Assembly: GCF_035306705.1 (NCBI RefSeq)
Contig: NZ_DATGNO010000074.1
Location: 21,554-85,553 of the forward strand
Reading direction: 5' to 3'
Length of the DNA: 64,000 bases
DNA from: Xanthomarina sp035306705
GTDB taxonomy: Bacteria > Bacteroidota > Bacteroidia > Flavobacteriales > Flavobacteriaceae
The notes below the pieces were generated by a model. It worked only from the letters and a program-made list of their open reading frames with translations. It searched no databases and was not told the DNA's origin. This document shows, piece by piece, positions 33,841 through 42,771 of the stretch. Position 1 is the first letter of the stretch; every line of letters starts with the position of its first letter. A program made the position numbers and the translations under genes.

Positions 33841-36810
33841 ATGAAAAACACCATACTTAAAACGTTGTTTTCCTTTGCATTTTTATTGATTTTAACGTCG
33901 GTGAATGCACAAACAACTAGAGAATCCCAAATCCCTACTGCAGTAAGAGACGTATTACACAAGCTACAATCTGTTGATAATTTGGCTTTAAGGGAACCAG
34001 CTGGTTTACTTAACGATGTAGAGAAACAAATTCTGAAAGAGTATTATCAACCTTCAAAACTGTCTAATAACACATTCCGGGCCACTGGAGATGTTTACGC
34101 TTTAGATGTTAGAAATGATGGAATTTATGGAAGTTTTCCATTAACTGGACCTTTTAATATCAATCAAGTTGCCTTAATCCCAAATGATATTTATGCTTCC
34201 GATTTTGATGTGACAGGTACTTTGTATGCATTGGAAACCACCAATGCCAATTTACTGTCAATAGATCCAGACACAGGTTCTCTAACAGTTGTAGCCCCTC
34301 TTACAGGAGCAGCTGCGGGAGTTTCTTATTCCGGATTGTCATGGAATCCAGTGAACTCTACCATGTATGCGCTTACTACGGATGGAGCTACATCTACCTT
34401 GTTCACCTTAAATCTAAGCACAGGTGTTTTAACTACTATTGGAAATACAGGTACCCCTTTGGCTATTTGGATCGCTATTGATAATGCGGGTATTATATAT
34501 ATGGCGGATATTTCTACCGATAATTTATATACCCTAAGCCCAACCACAGGTGCTGCTACCTTAGTTGGACCTTTGGGTGTGGATATATCCTTTGCCCAAG
34601 AAGCAGATGTAGATCCAGTAACCAATACCTTATATATGGCTGGTTATATTGGAGGAGGTGTGAATAATATTTACACCTTAGATGTCACTACGGGAACAGC
34701 AACAGCCATTGGGACCGTAAATAGCAATGCTGCCGAATTGGGAATGTTTGTCATTGATGGCCCTATTGTTATTGATAATAATTTTATTTGCGACGATGCT
34801 ATAACCATTGGATTAGGTGTTATTAATTCCAATGGACCTTCCAATAGTGCTGGAGGCGCATCCAATGTGTGCCTAGCAGGCGCCACAAATGCCGAATGGT
34901 ATGCTTATACGGCAACGCATTCAGGGAGTCTGACCATTACTTCCGACTTGACTTCCAATACAGGAATAGATACCAGAGTGTCTGTTTATAACAACAATTG
35001 TACAAGCTTAGCTTGTATGGCTTCCGATGATAATTCTGGAGCAAATAACACATCGACGCTAGTTGTTCCTGTAGTAAGTGGAACCACGTATTTAATAGAA
35101 TGGGACGATGCTAATAATGCCAATGCCTTCGATTTTGAATTATCTCTAGATATTTCATGTCCAGATCCTACAAATTTTATGGTTGGAACGGTCACGTATG
35201 ATTCGGCGACTTTTAGCTGGAATGCTGTAACTGGAGCAACAAATGGCTATGTGTTAAATGTCTTCACTTCGGGTTCCGATCCTGATGTAGATTCACCTGT
35301 TTATACTGAAAATATTCCTTCGGGAACATTGACGGCGACAGCTAGTCCATTGGCTCCTCAAACCATTTACGATGCGTATATAAGTGCAGATTGCGATGAT
35401 GATGGGATGTCTAATGCCATTAAGAAGAGTTTCGAAACAGAGGTAGCACCTCCAGTTTGTGGTGGAACCTATGCAGATGCTGGTGGTGCTTCAGGACCTT
35501 ACTTGCCAAATGAAAATACCGTAACAACTATTACACCTGATGTTTCTGGAGATGTGGTAACGGTAACTTTTACCTACGTAGATATTGAAAGTTCGACTGG
35601 TAGTGGAAACCAAGGAGGATGTTGGGATTTTTTAACAGTTTATAACGGACCAAATACAACTTCTCCTGTTTTGGCCCAAACACTTTGTAGTGAAGAAAGT
35701 GGAGGAGGAACCATACCTTCGGTGCCAGGTAGTGTCCTTTCAGTTGGTATGTCTTTTACCTCTACAGATGTTTCAGGAGCTTTAACCTTTGTATTTACGT
35801 CAGATGATATTGTTCAAAAAACGGGATGGTTAGCAGATGTTACTTGCGGTCCGCCACCAACTTGTGTGACTCCTGGGGCATTCACAAATACAATTAATAC
35901 AGATACCACTGCAACTTACACTTGGGGCCCAATTGCAAATGCTAGTAATGGGTATGTATTTAGTGTGTTCAATAATGGAGACGATCCTGGAACAGGAACT
36001 CCTGTATATACTGAAAATGTCGCTTTTGGAACAAATACGGCTACGGCAACGGGTTTATTATCCGACACTATTTATAACGCATATATTATTGCAGATTGTG
36101 ATGCCGATGGGATGTCGTCGGCTAGTTCTAACACCTTTACTACCGAAATAACACCACCTACCTGTGGAGGTGTTTTTGTAGATTCAGGTGGGGTTTCTGG
36201 AAATTATTCAGCGAATGAAAGTACAACAACTACGATTGCACCCGATGTTTCTGGAGAAGCCGTTACTGTAACGTTTACATATGTAGATATAGAAACTTCT
36301 ACTGGAAACGGAGCTCAAGATGGCTGCTGGGATTACTTAACCATTTACAATGGTCCAAATACAGGTTCTCCAGTATTGGCTCAAACCCTTTGTGGAGAAG
36401 AAAGCGGCGATGGTAGCGCACCATCCGTTCCAGGTAGTTTGCTCTCCATTGGGATGTCTTTTACCTCTACGGATGCTTCTGGAGCTTTAACTTTTGTATT
36501 TACATCCGATGGTAGTTTTAATCAAACAGGTTGGGCAGCAGATGTTACGTGCGGACCTTTATCTGTGGATGAATTTGCTTTAAGTCAGTTCAATTATTAT
36601 CCAAATCCAACAACCGGTTTGTTGTATATCAATGCCAAACAAGTTATAGATTCGGTAAAAATAATCAACTTGCTCGGGCAGGAGGTATTGAATTTAAAAC
36701 CTGGAACCATGAATGCCACTTTGGATTTTTCAAATTTAAGTCCAGGTGCCTATGTGTTACAAGCCACTGTAAGTGGGAATTTGAAGTCTTTTAAAATTAT
36801 TAAGAAATAA
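33841..36810 (+). CDS. T9SS-exported protein with duplicated FnIII-CUB modules
   Basis: A 989-residue exported protein. Signal peptide 1-24 (ending VNAQ). Residues about 75-320 form a beta-propeller-like part with repeated short motifs (TLYALETTNANLLSIDPDTG, TLFTLNLSTGVLTTIG, NLYTLSPTTGAATLVG). A jelly-roll-type segment runs to about 440. Then come two tandem copies of a FnIII-like domain (about 442-535 and 665-770) plus a CUB-like domain (about 536-660 and 772-890), the latter starting with CGGTYADAGGASGPY and CGGVFVDSGGVSGNY. The C-terminus (about 905-989) is a type A sorting domain with YYPNPTTGLLYI and a KIIKK end, so export is by the T9SS. Ligand unknown. Confidence 0.88.
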   Translation: MKNTILKTLFSFAFLLILTSVNAQTTRESQIPTAVRDVLHKLQSVDNLALREPAGLLNDVEKQILKEYYQPSKLSNNTFRATGDVYALDVRNDGIYGSFPLTGPFNINQVALIPNDIYASDFDVTGTLYALETTNANLLSIDPDTGSLTVVAPLTGAAAGVSYSGLSWNPVNSTMYALTTDGATSTLFTLNLSTGVLTTIGNTGTPLAIWIAIDNAGIIYMADISTDNLYTLSPTTGAATLVGPLGVDISFAQEADVDPVTNTLYMAGYIGGGVNNIYTLDVTTGTATAIGTVNSNAAELGMFVIDGPIVIDNNFICDDAITIGLGVINSNGPSNSAGGASNVCLAGATNAEWYAYTATHSGSLTITSDLTSNTGIDTRVSVYNNNCTSLACMASDDNSGANNTSTLVVPVVSGTTYLIEWDDANNANAFDFELSLDISCPDPTNFMVGTVTYDSATFSWNAVTGATNGYVLNVFTSGSDPDVDSPVYTENIPSGTLTATASPLAPQTIYDAYISADCDDDGMSNAIKKSFETEVAPPVCGGTYADAGGASGPYLPNENTVTTITPDVSGDVVTVTFTYVDIESSTGSGNQGGCWDFLTVYNGPNTTSPVLAQTLCSEESGGGTIPSVPGSVLSVGMSFTSTDVSGALTFVFTSDDIVQKTGWLADVTCGPPPTCVTPGAFTNTINTDTTATYTWGPIANASNGYVFSVFNNGDDPGTGTPVYTENVAFGTNTATATGLLSDTIYNAYIIADCDADGMSSASSNTFTTEITPPTCGGVFVDSGGVSGNYSANESTTTTIAPDVSGEAVTVTFTYVDIETSTGNGAQDGCWDYLTIYNGPNTGSPVLAQTLCGEESGDGSAPSVPGSLLSIGMSFTSTDASGALTFVFTSDGSFNQTGWAADVTCGPLSVDEFALSQFNYYPNPTTGLLYINAKQVIDSVKIINLLGQEVLNLKPGTMNATLDFSNLSPGAYVLQATVSGNLKSFKIIKK

Positions 36811-36956
36811 GACTTTTGGCTTTTAATAATGGATAATTAAAAAGAAGAGTGCTGCAAAAGGCTGCCTTCCTTTTCATAAATTTATTTTTATAAAAAAGAT
36901 TGAAATGTTAAAAGGAATAAATTATTTAACTATATTTATAACGACAATTAAATACC

Positions 36957-36977
36957 TTAATTAATTAATTAATTAAT
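36957..36977 (+). repeat. tetranucleotide repeat (TTAA)5
   Basis: Five TTAA units plus T in tandem, ending 9 bases before the ATG at 36987. Each unit is palindromic. Length changes could alter the leader of the barrel gene, but nothing shows that they do. Confidence 0.9.
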
Positions 36978-36986
36978 CAATAGACT

Positions 36987-37574
36987 ATGAAAAAAATGTT
37001 TTTATTTGCTGCAATAGCAGTTTTCGGATTAACCTCAATGAATGCTCAAAACGATTTTGCAGATAAAGCCAAAAATGGTGGCTTTTATGTGGGAGCGAAT
37101 ATTGGATTGCCATTAAGTACTGCAAGTGATATTGCTGCCTTTAACTTCGGTTTTGATGGCGCTTATTTGTTTGAAGTTATAGACAATTTAGAAATTGGGG
37201 GCTTAGTTGGTTACACGCATTTTATTGCAGATGGCGATTATACCTACTATAATTATGGCAATGGTAATTATCTTGTTAGAAATTATAAAGATGCTTCTTT
37301 TATTCCTATTGCTGCTTCTGCGAGATATTACTTTGCAGACCATAAGTTTTTTGGAGGCTTAGATCTTGGTGTTGGTGTTAATGTATCAGGTGATGCAAAA
37401 TCAGGTTTTTATGCCAGACCAAAATTTGGTTTCGATTTAGGAGTTGTTTCATTAATTGCATCTTTCCAAAGTATTTCAGGAGGTGTTGATTATGGAGACT
37501 CATACTATGGAGGAACATATGTAACTGGAAATGGTTTTAACTCATTCAATTTTGGAGTTGAATTTGGATTCTAA
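36987..37574 (+). CDS. outer-membrane beta-barrel protein
   Basis: A 195-residue small barrel. Signal peptide 1-20 (ending SMNAQ). Strands alternate with Gly/Asn turns: GGFYVGANIGLPL, FNFGFDGAYLFEVIDNLEIGGLVGYTHFI, FIPIAASARYYFA, FGGLDLGVGVNV, and the last strand FNFGVEFGF ends in Phe, as needed for outer-membrane insertion. Sequence and strand order resemble the next gene product (37685-38218), and these two are probably old tandem duplicates. Preceded by a (TTAA)5 repeat, followed by a strong terminator. No substrate is known. Confidence 0.8.
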   Translation: MKKMFLFAAIAVFGLTSMNAQNDFADKAKNGGFYVGANIGLPLSTASDIAAFNFGFDGAYLFEVIDNLEIGGLVGYTHFIADGDYTYYNYGNGNYLVRNYKDASFIPIAASARYYFADHKFFGGLDLGVGVNVSGDAKSGFYARPKFGFDLGVVSLIASFQSISGGVDYGDSYYGGTYVTGNGFNSFNFGVEFGF

Positions 37575-37605
37575 AAAATCAGATATAATTACTATTAAAA
37601 TATTT

Positions 37606-37634
37606 AAAAACCGAAGTTTGACTTCGGTTTTTTT
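37606..37634 (+). terminator. terminator, CCGAAG/CTTCGG type
   Basis: AAAACCGAAGT and ACTTCGGTTTT form an 11-bp stem with a TTG loop, followed by TTT. Nearly the same stem is used after the next two barrel genes. Confidence 0.9.
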
Positions 37635-37684
37635 CTGAACACACATTTTCGAAATAAATTTAATTGAATAAAAAATCAAACCTT

Positions 37685-38218
37685 ATGAAGAAACGAGTTT
37701 TAACACTATTGGTAGCTACCTTGTTCAGTGCGTTTACTTATGCTCAAGCTGGTTTTAATATTGGAGGAAGTATCGGATTTCCTTATGAAAATTATGATGG
37801 CTATGATTTCTCTTTTGCTTATTCGATAGATGCTAATTATTTATTTGAAGTAAACCAGGCCTTTAATATAGGCTTAGCCACAGGATATGGACAGGCTTTT
37901 GGAGACAGTTATTATGTTGGTCCTATTTATGGGAATTTTAATACTCCAGACTTTCAATATGTGCCTGCAGCAGTAGCAGCCAGATTTAATGTTAACAGAC
38001 GGTTGGTATTTGGTGCTAATATAGGTTATGCCTTTTCTGTAACAAGTGCAAAAGATAATTTTAATAACAATTATTACGATGGTGGTTTTTACTGGAGACC
38101 GATGTTTGGTTTTAATTTAAATGATCAATTCCAATTGAACGTTAATTATATTGGAATTAGCGATTATTATTTTTATTACTCGGCATTTAACCTAGGCTTT
38201 ACAGTAAATCTAAACTAA
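37685..38218 (+). CDS. outer-membrane beta-barrel protein, paralogue of the preceding gene
   Basis: Started at the ATG at 37685 (177 residues), which puts the signal peptide (1-20, ending FTYAQ) first; an in-frame TTG seven codons upstream is less likely. The mature part has barrel strands GFNIGGSIGFPY, FAYSIDANYLFEVNQAFNIGLATGYGQAF, YVPAAVAARFNVNRRLVFGANIGYAF, FYWRPMFGFNLN and a last strand FNLGFTVNLN. Strand order and the ANYLFEV segment match the preceding protein. It has its own terminator. Function unknown. Confidence 0.78.
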   Translation: MKKRVLTLLVATLFSAFTYAQAGFNIGGSIGFPYENYDGYDFSFAYSIDANYLFEVNQAFNIGLATGYGQAFGDSYYVGPIYGNFNTPDFQYVPAAVAARFNVNRRLVFGANIGYAFSVTSAKDNFNNNYYDGGFYWRPMFGFNLNDQFQLNVNYIGISDYYFYYSAFNLGFTVNLN

Positions 38219-38238
38219 ATGTTTTCCATATTAGAATG

Positions 38239-38268
38239 AAAACCGAAGCTACTAACTTCGGTTTTTTT
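38239..38268 (+). terminator. terminator, CCGAAG/CTTCGG type
   Basis: AAAACCGAAG and CTTCGGTTTT form a 10-bp stem with a 7-base loop, then a T-run. The stem is the same as at 37606-37634. Confidence 0.9.
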
Positions 38269-38378
38269 ATTATAATATCTTGTTAAATGTGCTTGCTTTC
38301 TTGTTAAATACTGTTAACAGCACGTCTGTATTGGAAATTCATGACGTAAATAGTATGTTAACCTTAAAAACAAGAAAC

Positions 38379-39017
38379 ATGAAAAAAATAGTTTTATTTA
38401 CAGGATTAGTCATTTTTAGTATGAGCGGCATGTTTGCGCAAGCAGATTCCAAAGCTGTTCAATTTGGTGTTAAAGGAGGTGTCAACTCTGCTACAATTTC
38501 TGGAGACGATATTAACGATGCTAAATCACGAACCAGTTTTAATGTAGGGGTTTTAGCCGAAATCCCAATAACAGAAAGATTGTCAATCCAACCCGAAGTT
38601 ATGTACTCTGGCCAAGGTTTTGATGTAAAGGAAATAGATCAAGATAATATTTTTGATACAAATGAAAACGTAGAATATCAACTAGATTATATTCAAGTAC
38701 CAATTTTATTAAAAGCTTATTTGGTTAAGGGTTTGAGTGTAGAAGTAGGACCTCAATTTGGATTTAAAATTCACGAAGAACTTGATTTTCAACCTAACGC
38801 AGATGGAGGTGACATAGAAATTAATCCGGAAGATTCTTATATCAAGGATTTTGACACCAGTTTAGCCATTGGCGCTGGGTATAAGTTCGATAATGGCTTT
38901 TTTGTAAATGGTCGTTATAACTTGGGTTTAACAAACATCTTTAAGGAAGATACCATTTTGGAGAATATAGATGCAAAAAATGCCGTTTGGCAAGTTGGAC
39001 TTGGATTTATGTTCTAA
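38379..39017 (+). CDS. porin-family outer-membrane beta-barrel protein (OMP_b-brl type)
   Basis: Started at the ATG at 38379 (212 residues), because it begins a clear signal peptide (1-21, ending SGMFAQ); the frame is open for 33 codons further upstream. The mature part fits the Bacteroidota outer-membrane barrel family: QFGVKGGVNSATISGDD, FNVGVLAEIPITERLSIQPEVMYSGQGFD, IQVPILLKAYLVKGLSVEVGPQFGFKI and the last strand WQVGLGFMF. It is the third barrel gene in a row but belongs to a different family. Followed by a similar terminator. Confidence 0.83.
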   Translation: MKKIVLFTGLVIFSMSGMFAQADSKAVQFGVKGGVNSATISGDDINDAKSRTSFNVGVLAEIPITERLSIQPEVMYSGQGFDVKEIDQDNIFDTNENVEYQLDYIQVPILLKAYLVKGLSVEVGPQFGFKIHEELDFQPNADGGDIEINPEDSYIKDFDTSLAIGAGYKFDNGFFVNGRYNLGLTNIFKEDTILENIDAKNAVWQVGLGFMF

Positions 39018-39035
39018 TCCGTAACTCATAAAAAT

Positions 39036-39067
39036 AAAAACCGAAGCTTTGTGTTTCGGTTTTTTTT
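39036..39067 (+). terminator. terminator, CCGAA/TTCGG type
   Basis: AAAAACCGAA and TTCGGTTTTT form a 10-bp stem and end in a T-run. It resembles the two preceding terminators. Confidence 0.88.
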
Positions 39068-39118
39068 ATGCCTTAGTTTTTGATACCTTTACTATAAACC
39101 AAAATACAAATCTATAAG

Positions 39119-39544
39119 ATGAAAAAAATCATCATCATTAACGGACCAAATTTAAACCTATTAGGAAAACGAGAACCCCAAATCTATGGGAGTCTGACAT
39201 TTAATGAGTTTTTTGAAACCATTAAGGCAAAATACCCTCAAGTTAATTTGGAGCATTACCAGTCTAATATAGAAGGAGAAATTATCGATAAACTTCAAGA
39301 AGTTGGTTATTCGCACTATGGAATTATTTTAAATGCTGCAGCTTATACACATACGTCTGTTGGAATTGGAGATGCTGTAGCAGCTATTGAAACAGGGGTT
39401 GTAGAAGTGCATATTTCGAACACCTTTGAGCGTGAGGAATTTAGACATAAATCGTATGTGGCACCCTATGCCAAAGGAGTTATTGTTGGTTTTGGTTTGC
39501 AAAGTTATGAGTTAGCCATACAAAGCTTCTTGCTTTCATCTTAA
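39119..39544 (+). CDS. aroQ: type II 3-dehydroquinate dehydratase
   Basis: A 141-residue dodecameric-type enzyme of the shikimate pathway that dehydrates 3-dehydroquinate. The start IIINGPNLNLLGKREPQIYG carries the catalytic loop Arg/Tyr (Tyr in the EPQIYG segment), AAAYTHTSVGIGDA holds the catalytic His-containing motif, and VEVHISNTFEREEFRHKSY near 101-119 is the substrate-binding strand. Length is typical of AroQ. It is encoded on its own between the barrel genes and the convergent lpd gene. Confidence 0.95.
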   Translation: MKKIIIINGPNLNLLGKREPQIYGSLTFNEFFETIKAKYPQVNLEHYQSNIEGEIIDKLQEVGYSHYGIILNAAAYTHTSVGIGDAVAAIETGVVEVHISNTFEREEFRHKSYVAPYAKGVIVGFGLQSYELAIQSFLLSS

Positions 39545-39588
39545 TCCTTCCCAAGGAACAGATTCTTTCCAAATTCTATACAACAAAA

Positions 39589-39613
39589 AAAGTTCCGAAT
39601 ATTCCGGAACTTT
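39589..39613. terminator. bidirectional terminator between aroQ and lpd
   Basis: AAAGTTCCG and CGGAACTTT form a 9-bp stem with a 7-base loop. A-run and T-run flanks allow use from both strands. Confidence 0.85.
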
Positions 39614-39639
39614 ATTGTTTTTATTAGTGACTTTATTTA

Positions 39640-41016
39640 CTACAAGTGAATCACTTCACCATACGCATCAGCAACAGCTTCCATAACCGCTTCACTCATG
39701 GTTGGATGTGGATGCACTGTTTTTAAAACTTCGTGTCCTGTGGTTTCTAGTTTTCTACCTAGAACGGCTTCGGCAATCATATCTGTTACTCCGGCTCCAA
39801 TCATGTGGCAACCTAACCATTCGCCATATTTGGCATCGAAAATTACTTTTACAAAACCATCTTTTGCTCCAGAAGCACTTGCTTTTCCAGAAGCAGAGAA
39901 TGGAAATTTACCAACTTTAATGTCGTAGCCTTTATCTTTTGCTTGTTGTTCGGTTAAACCAACACTGGCAATTTCAGGAGAAGCGTACGTACAACCAGGA
40001 ATGTTTCCATAATCTAAGGCTTCTACATTTAGGCCTGCAATTTTTTCAACACATAAAATACCTTCAGCTGAAGCTACGTGAGCCAAAGCTTGACCAGGCG
40101 CAACATCTCCAATGGCATAATATCCTGGGATATTTGTTTGGTAATAATCGTTGACTAATATTTTATCTCTATCAACTGCAATTCCAACATCTTCTAAACC
40201 TATGTTTTCTATATTGGATTTAATTCCAACTGCAGATAAAATAATATCAGCTTCAAGAACTTCTTCGCCTTTAGCTGTTTTTACAGTTGCTTTTACGCCA
40301 CTTCCAGACGTGTCTACTTTAGTAACTTCAGCAGAAGTCATGATCTTTATTCCACTTTTCTTAAAGCTCTTTTCTAATTGCTTAGAAACATCAATGTCTT
40401 CAACAGGAACTACATTTGGTAAAAATTCCACAATAGTAACATCTGTACCCATGGAATTGTAGAAATAAGCGAACTCCACACCAATGGCTCCAGAACCAAC
40501 CACAATCATTTTTTTAGGAGGTTCGGTTAAAACCAAAGCCTCTCTATATCCAATAACTTTTTTACCATCTTGCGGTAAACTTGGAAGTTCTCTAGAACGA
40601 GCTCCAGTTGCTATAATTATATGATCTGCACTATATTCTTTTCCGTCAACATCGACTTTCTTTCCAGTTTTTAGTTTTCCATAACCTTCAATGATGTCAA
40701 TTTTGTTCTTTTTCATTAAAAACTGAACACCTTTACTCATGCCTTCAGCAACATTACGACTGCGTTTTACAACGGCTCCAAAATCTTTATCGAATTCTTT
40801 TACAGACAAGCCATAATCGGCAGCATGTTTTAAATATTCGAAAACTTCGGCAGATTTTAAAAGGGCTTTTGTTGGAATACATCCCCAATTTAAACACACA
40901 CCACCAAGGCTTTCTTTTTCAATTACAGCTGTTTTTAAACCTAACTGAGATGCTCTAATAGCAGCCACGTAGCCACCAGGGCCACTTCCAAGAACAATAA
41001 TATCGTATTTACTCAT
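39640..41016 (-). CDS. lpdA: dihydrolipoyl dehydrogenase
   Basis: A 458-residue E3 component of 2-oxoacid dehydrogenase complexes that re-oxidises dihydrolipoamide with FAD and NAD. FAD-binding GSGPGGYVAAIRASQLG is at 10-26; the redox disulfide is Cys41-Cys46 in GGVCLNWGC; the NAD-binding GSGAIGVEFAYFYNSMG is near 174; and the C-terminal active-site His is in HPHPTMSEAV. Length and motifs match E3 well. It stands alone, so its E1/E2 partners are elsewhere. A promoter candidate lies at 41047-41079. Confidence 0.95.
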   Translation of the reverse strand: MSKYDIIVLGSGPGGYVAAIRASQLGLKTAVIEKESLGGVCLNWGCIPTKALLKSAEVFEYLKHAADYGLSVKEFDKDFGAVVKRSRNVAEGMSKGVQFLMKKNKIDIIEGYGKLKTGKKVDVDGKEYSADHIIIATGARSRELPSLPQDGKKVIGYREALVLTEPPKKMIVVGSGAIGVEFAYFYNSMGTDVTIVEFLPNVVPVEDIDVSKQLEKSFKKSGIKIMTSAEVTKVDTSGSGVKATVKTAKGEEVLEADIILSAVGIKSNIENIGLEDVGIAVDRDKILVNDYYQTNIPGYYAIGDVAPGQALAHVASAEGILCVEKIAGLNVEALDYGNIPGCTYASPEIASVGLTEQQAKDKGYDIKVGKFPFSASGKASASGAKDGFVKVIFDAKYGEWLGCHMIGAGVTDMIAEAVLGRKLETTGHEVLKTVHPHPTMSEAVMEAVADAYGEVIHL

Positions 41017-41046
41017 CGTATATTTTTTAGTCGTTTTTTGAAGCTA

Positions 41047-41079
41047 CGAAGGTACAAAAAGTAAATTTCATTTAACAAA
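41047..41079 (-). promoter_or_regulatory. candidate promoter of lpdA
   Basis: On the minus strand TTTG (41079-41076) is followed after 21 bases by TACCTTCG (41054-41047), one mismatch from TAnnTTTG. The leader would be about 25 bases. Confidence 0.43.
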
Positions 41080-41234
41080 TGATGTTTGAGAAAATAGATG
41101 TGATGGCATAGAAAATATACTTTTTGGGTATGAGAGTTAAAATGGCTAGTTCTAAATTCCAGATTCCAAGTTTCAAATTCTAAACTTAATCAACAAACTG
41201 TTTACTGAACAATGAACACATCAATAAAAATCTA

Positions 41235-41708
41235 TCATTTTGGAATAAACTTTAATGCTACGCCATTAATACAATGTCTTTTTCCAGTGGTTTCTTTTGG
41301 GCCATCGTCAAACTCATGACCTAAATGTCCACCACAAGTGGCACAATGTTCTTCTATGCCCATATACCCGTTTCCACCTTTAGAAAACGCCACATTTCCA
41401 GTAATGACTCTATCGAAGCTTGGCCATCCGGTGCCAGAATCAAATTTACTTTCACTTTTATATAAAGGAGTTTTACAGGCAGCGCACACATAAACACCTT
41501 CAGCCTCATTGTTATTTAATGGACTGGAAAAAGCTCTTTCGGTACCAGATTCCCTTAAAACATAATACGCCTTCGGACTTAATTCCTTTTTCCATTCAGC
41601 ATTTGTTTTCGTTACTTCAAACGCGTTTTTATGGCTCGTTTTTTTATTTTCTTGACTCATGCAACTTTGCATGCTAATTACTAACAGAAGACTTATAAAT
41701 AGTTTCAT
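41235..41708 (-). CDS. msrB: peptide methionine (R)-S-oxide reductase, lipoprotein form
   Basis: I start at the ATG at 41706-41708 (157 residues), giving a lipoprotein signal (MKLFISLLLVISMQSC); the longer frame from 41777 lacks a signal. The MsrB domain has both zinc pairs (CAAC and CATC), GTGWPSFDRVI, GYMGIEEHCATCGGHLGHEFDDGP and the catalytic Cys in RHCINGVALKF. It reduces methionine R-sulfoxide in exported proteins; the lipobox puts it at the membrane surface. The electron donor is unknown. It lies divergent from the M48 protease gene; both may act in envelope protein quality control. Confidence 0.92.
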   Translation of the reverse strand: MKLFISLLLVISMQSCMSQENKKTSHKNAFEVTKTNAEWKKELSPKAYYVLRESGTERAFSSPLNNNEAEGVYVCAACKTPLYKSESKFDSGTGWPSFDRVITGNVAFSKGGNGYMGIEEHCATCGGHLGHEFDDGPKETTGKRHCINGVALKFIPK

Positions 41709-41832
41709 TTGGATTAAAATTATTTTGGATTGTTGCTCTTTCAGTCGTAAAACTATTGTTAACTTTACGAACATCATAACAAAATTGTTTAAAACAATGT
41801 TATGTCATATTTTAACTAAGGTATGATTTTTG

Positions 41833-41840
41833 TATTTTTG
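41833..41840 (+). promoter_or_regulatory. candidate -7 element of the M48 protease gene
   Basis: TATTTTTG matches TAnnTTTG, 22 bases before the ATG at 41862. No clear -33 element. Confidence 0.42.
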
Positions 41841-41861
41841 GAGTCTGATAAAACATATAAA

Positions 41862-42692
41862 ATGAAATTAAGAAACATAACAGGTATATTGGTTTTCCTA
41901 TTATTGGTAACGGCTTGTTCAACCAATCCGTTTACGGGTAAACAAACGATGGCTTTGGTACCAAATTCACAGTTATTCCCAACAGCTTTTCAGCAATACG
42001 ATCAGGTACTTAAAGAGAGTAAGGTTGTAACTGGAACTTCTCAATCTGAAATGATAACTAGAGTTGGACAACGTATATCCATTGCTGCAGAACGTTGGCT
42101 AAATGCAAATGGCTATGCAGGTTATTTAAAAGATTATAAATGGGAATACAAACTAATAGACGATAAAACCGTGAATGCTTGGTGTATGCCAGGAGGTAAA
42201 ATTGTTTTTTACACAGGAATTCTTCCAATTGCACAAAGTGAAACAGGGGTTGCTGCCATTATGGGGCATGAGGTTGCGCATGCACTTGCAAACCATGGAC
42301 AACAACGTATGAGTGCCGATTATATTCAACAAGGAGTTGCCTTGGCTGGAAATATTGCTATTCAGAATGATAACGACAGGGCAGCTTTTAATCAATATTA
42401 TGGAATAGGCTCTCAAGTAGGAGTCATGTTGCCTTTTAGTAGAAGCCATGAAACAGAAGCTGATAAAATTGGCTTAATTTTAATGGCAATTGCAGGTTAT
42501 AATCCAAGTGAAGCAGCCGAATTATGGAAACGAATGAAAGCAAATAGTGGAGGAGGAGCACCGCCAGAAATTTTAAGTACGCATCCATCTAACGACACTA
42601 GAATTCAGGAAATTACCTCATTGGTTCCGATGGCTGTTGCTGAAGCTAAAAAGTTTGGAGTCACTTCATTTAGACCAATTACTAAATTTTAA
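41862..42692 (+). CDS. M48 family metallopeptidase, lipoprotein (LoiP/BepA-like)
   Basis: Started at the ATG at 41862 (276 residues) because of the lipoprotein signal (hydrophobic 7-17, lipobox VTAC); the longer frame has extra N-terminal residues without function. The zinc motif HEVAH is at 136-140 (GHEVAHALANHGQQRMSA), and the third ligand is the Glu in SHETEADKIG near 206. C-terminal STHPSNDTRIQEI is the typical end of this group. Such enzymes (LoiP, YcaL, BepA) act on outer-membrane proteins in the periplasm. The msrB gene is divergent next to it. Confidence 0.92.
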   Translation: MKLRNITGILVFLLLVTACSTNPFTGKQTMALVPNSQLFPTAFQQYDQVLKESKVVTGTSQSEMITRVGQRISIAAERWLNANGYAGYLKDYKWEYKLIDDKTVNAWCMPGGKIVFYTGILPIAQSETGVAAIMGHEVAHALANHGQQRMSADYIQQGVALAGNIAIQNDNDRAAFNQYYGIGSQVGVMLPFSRSHETEADKIGLILMAIAGYNPSEAAELWKRMKANSGGGAPPEILSTHPSNDTRIQEITSLVPMAVAEAKKFGVTSFRPITKF

Positions 42693-42726
42693 GAAGGAAT
42701 CTTTTAAAATATTTACTTACTTTCGA

Positions 42727-42757
42727 AGCTGTTCTATTTTACGAACAGCTTTTTTTA
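42727..42757 (+). terminator. terminator of the M48 protease gene
   Basis: AGCTGTTC and GAACAGCT form an 8-bp stem with an 8-base loop followed by seven T. Confidence 0.9.
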
Positions 42758-42771
42758 TTTAAAAAAACTTT

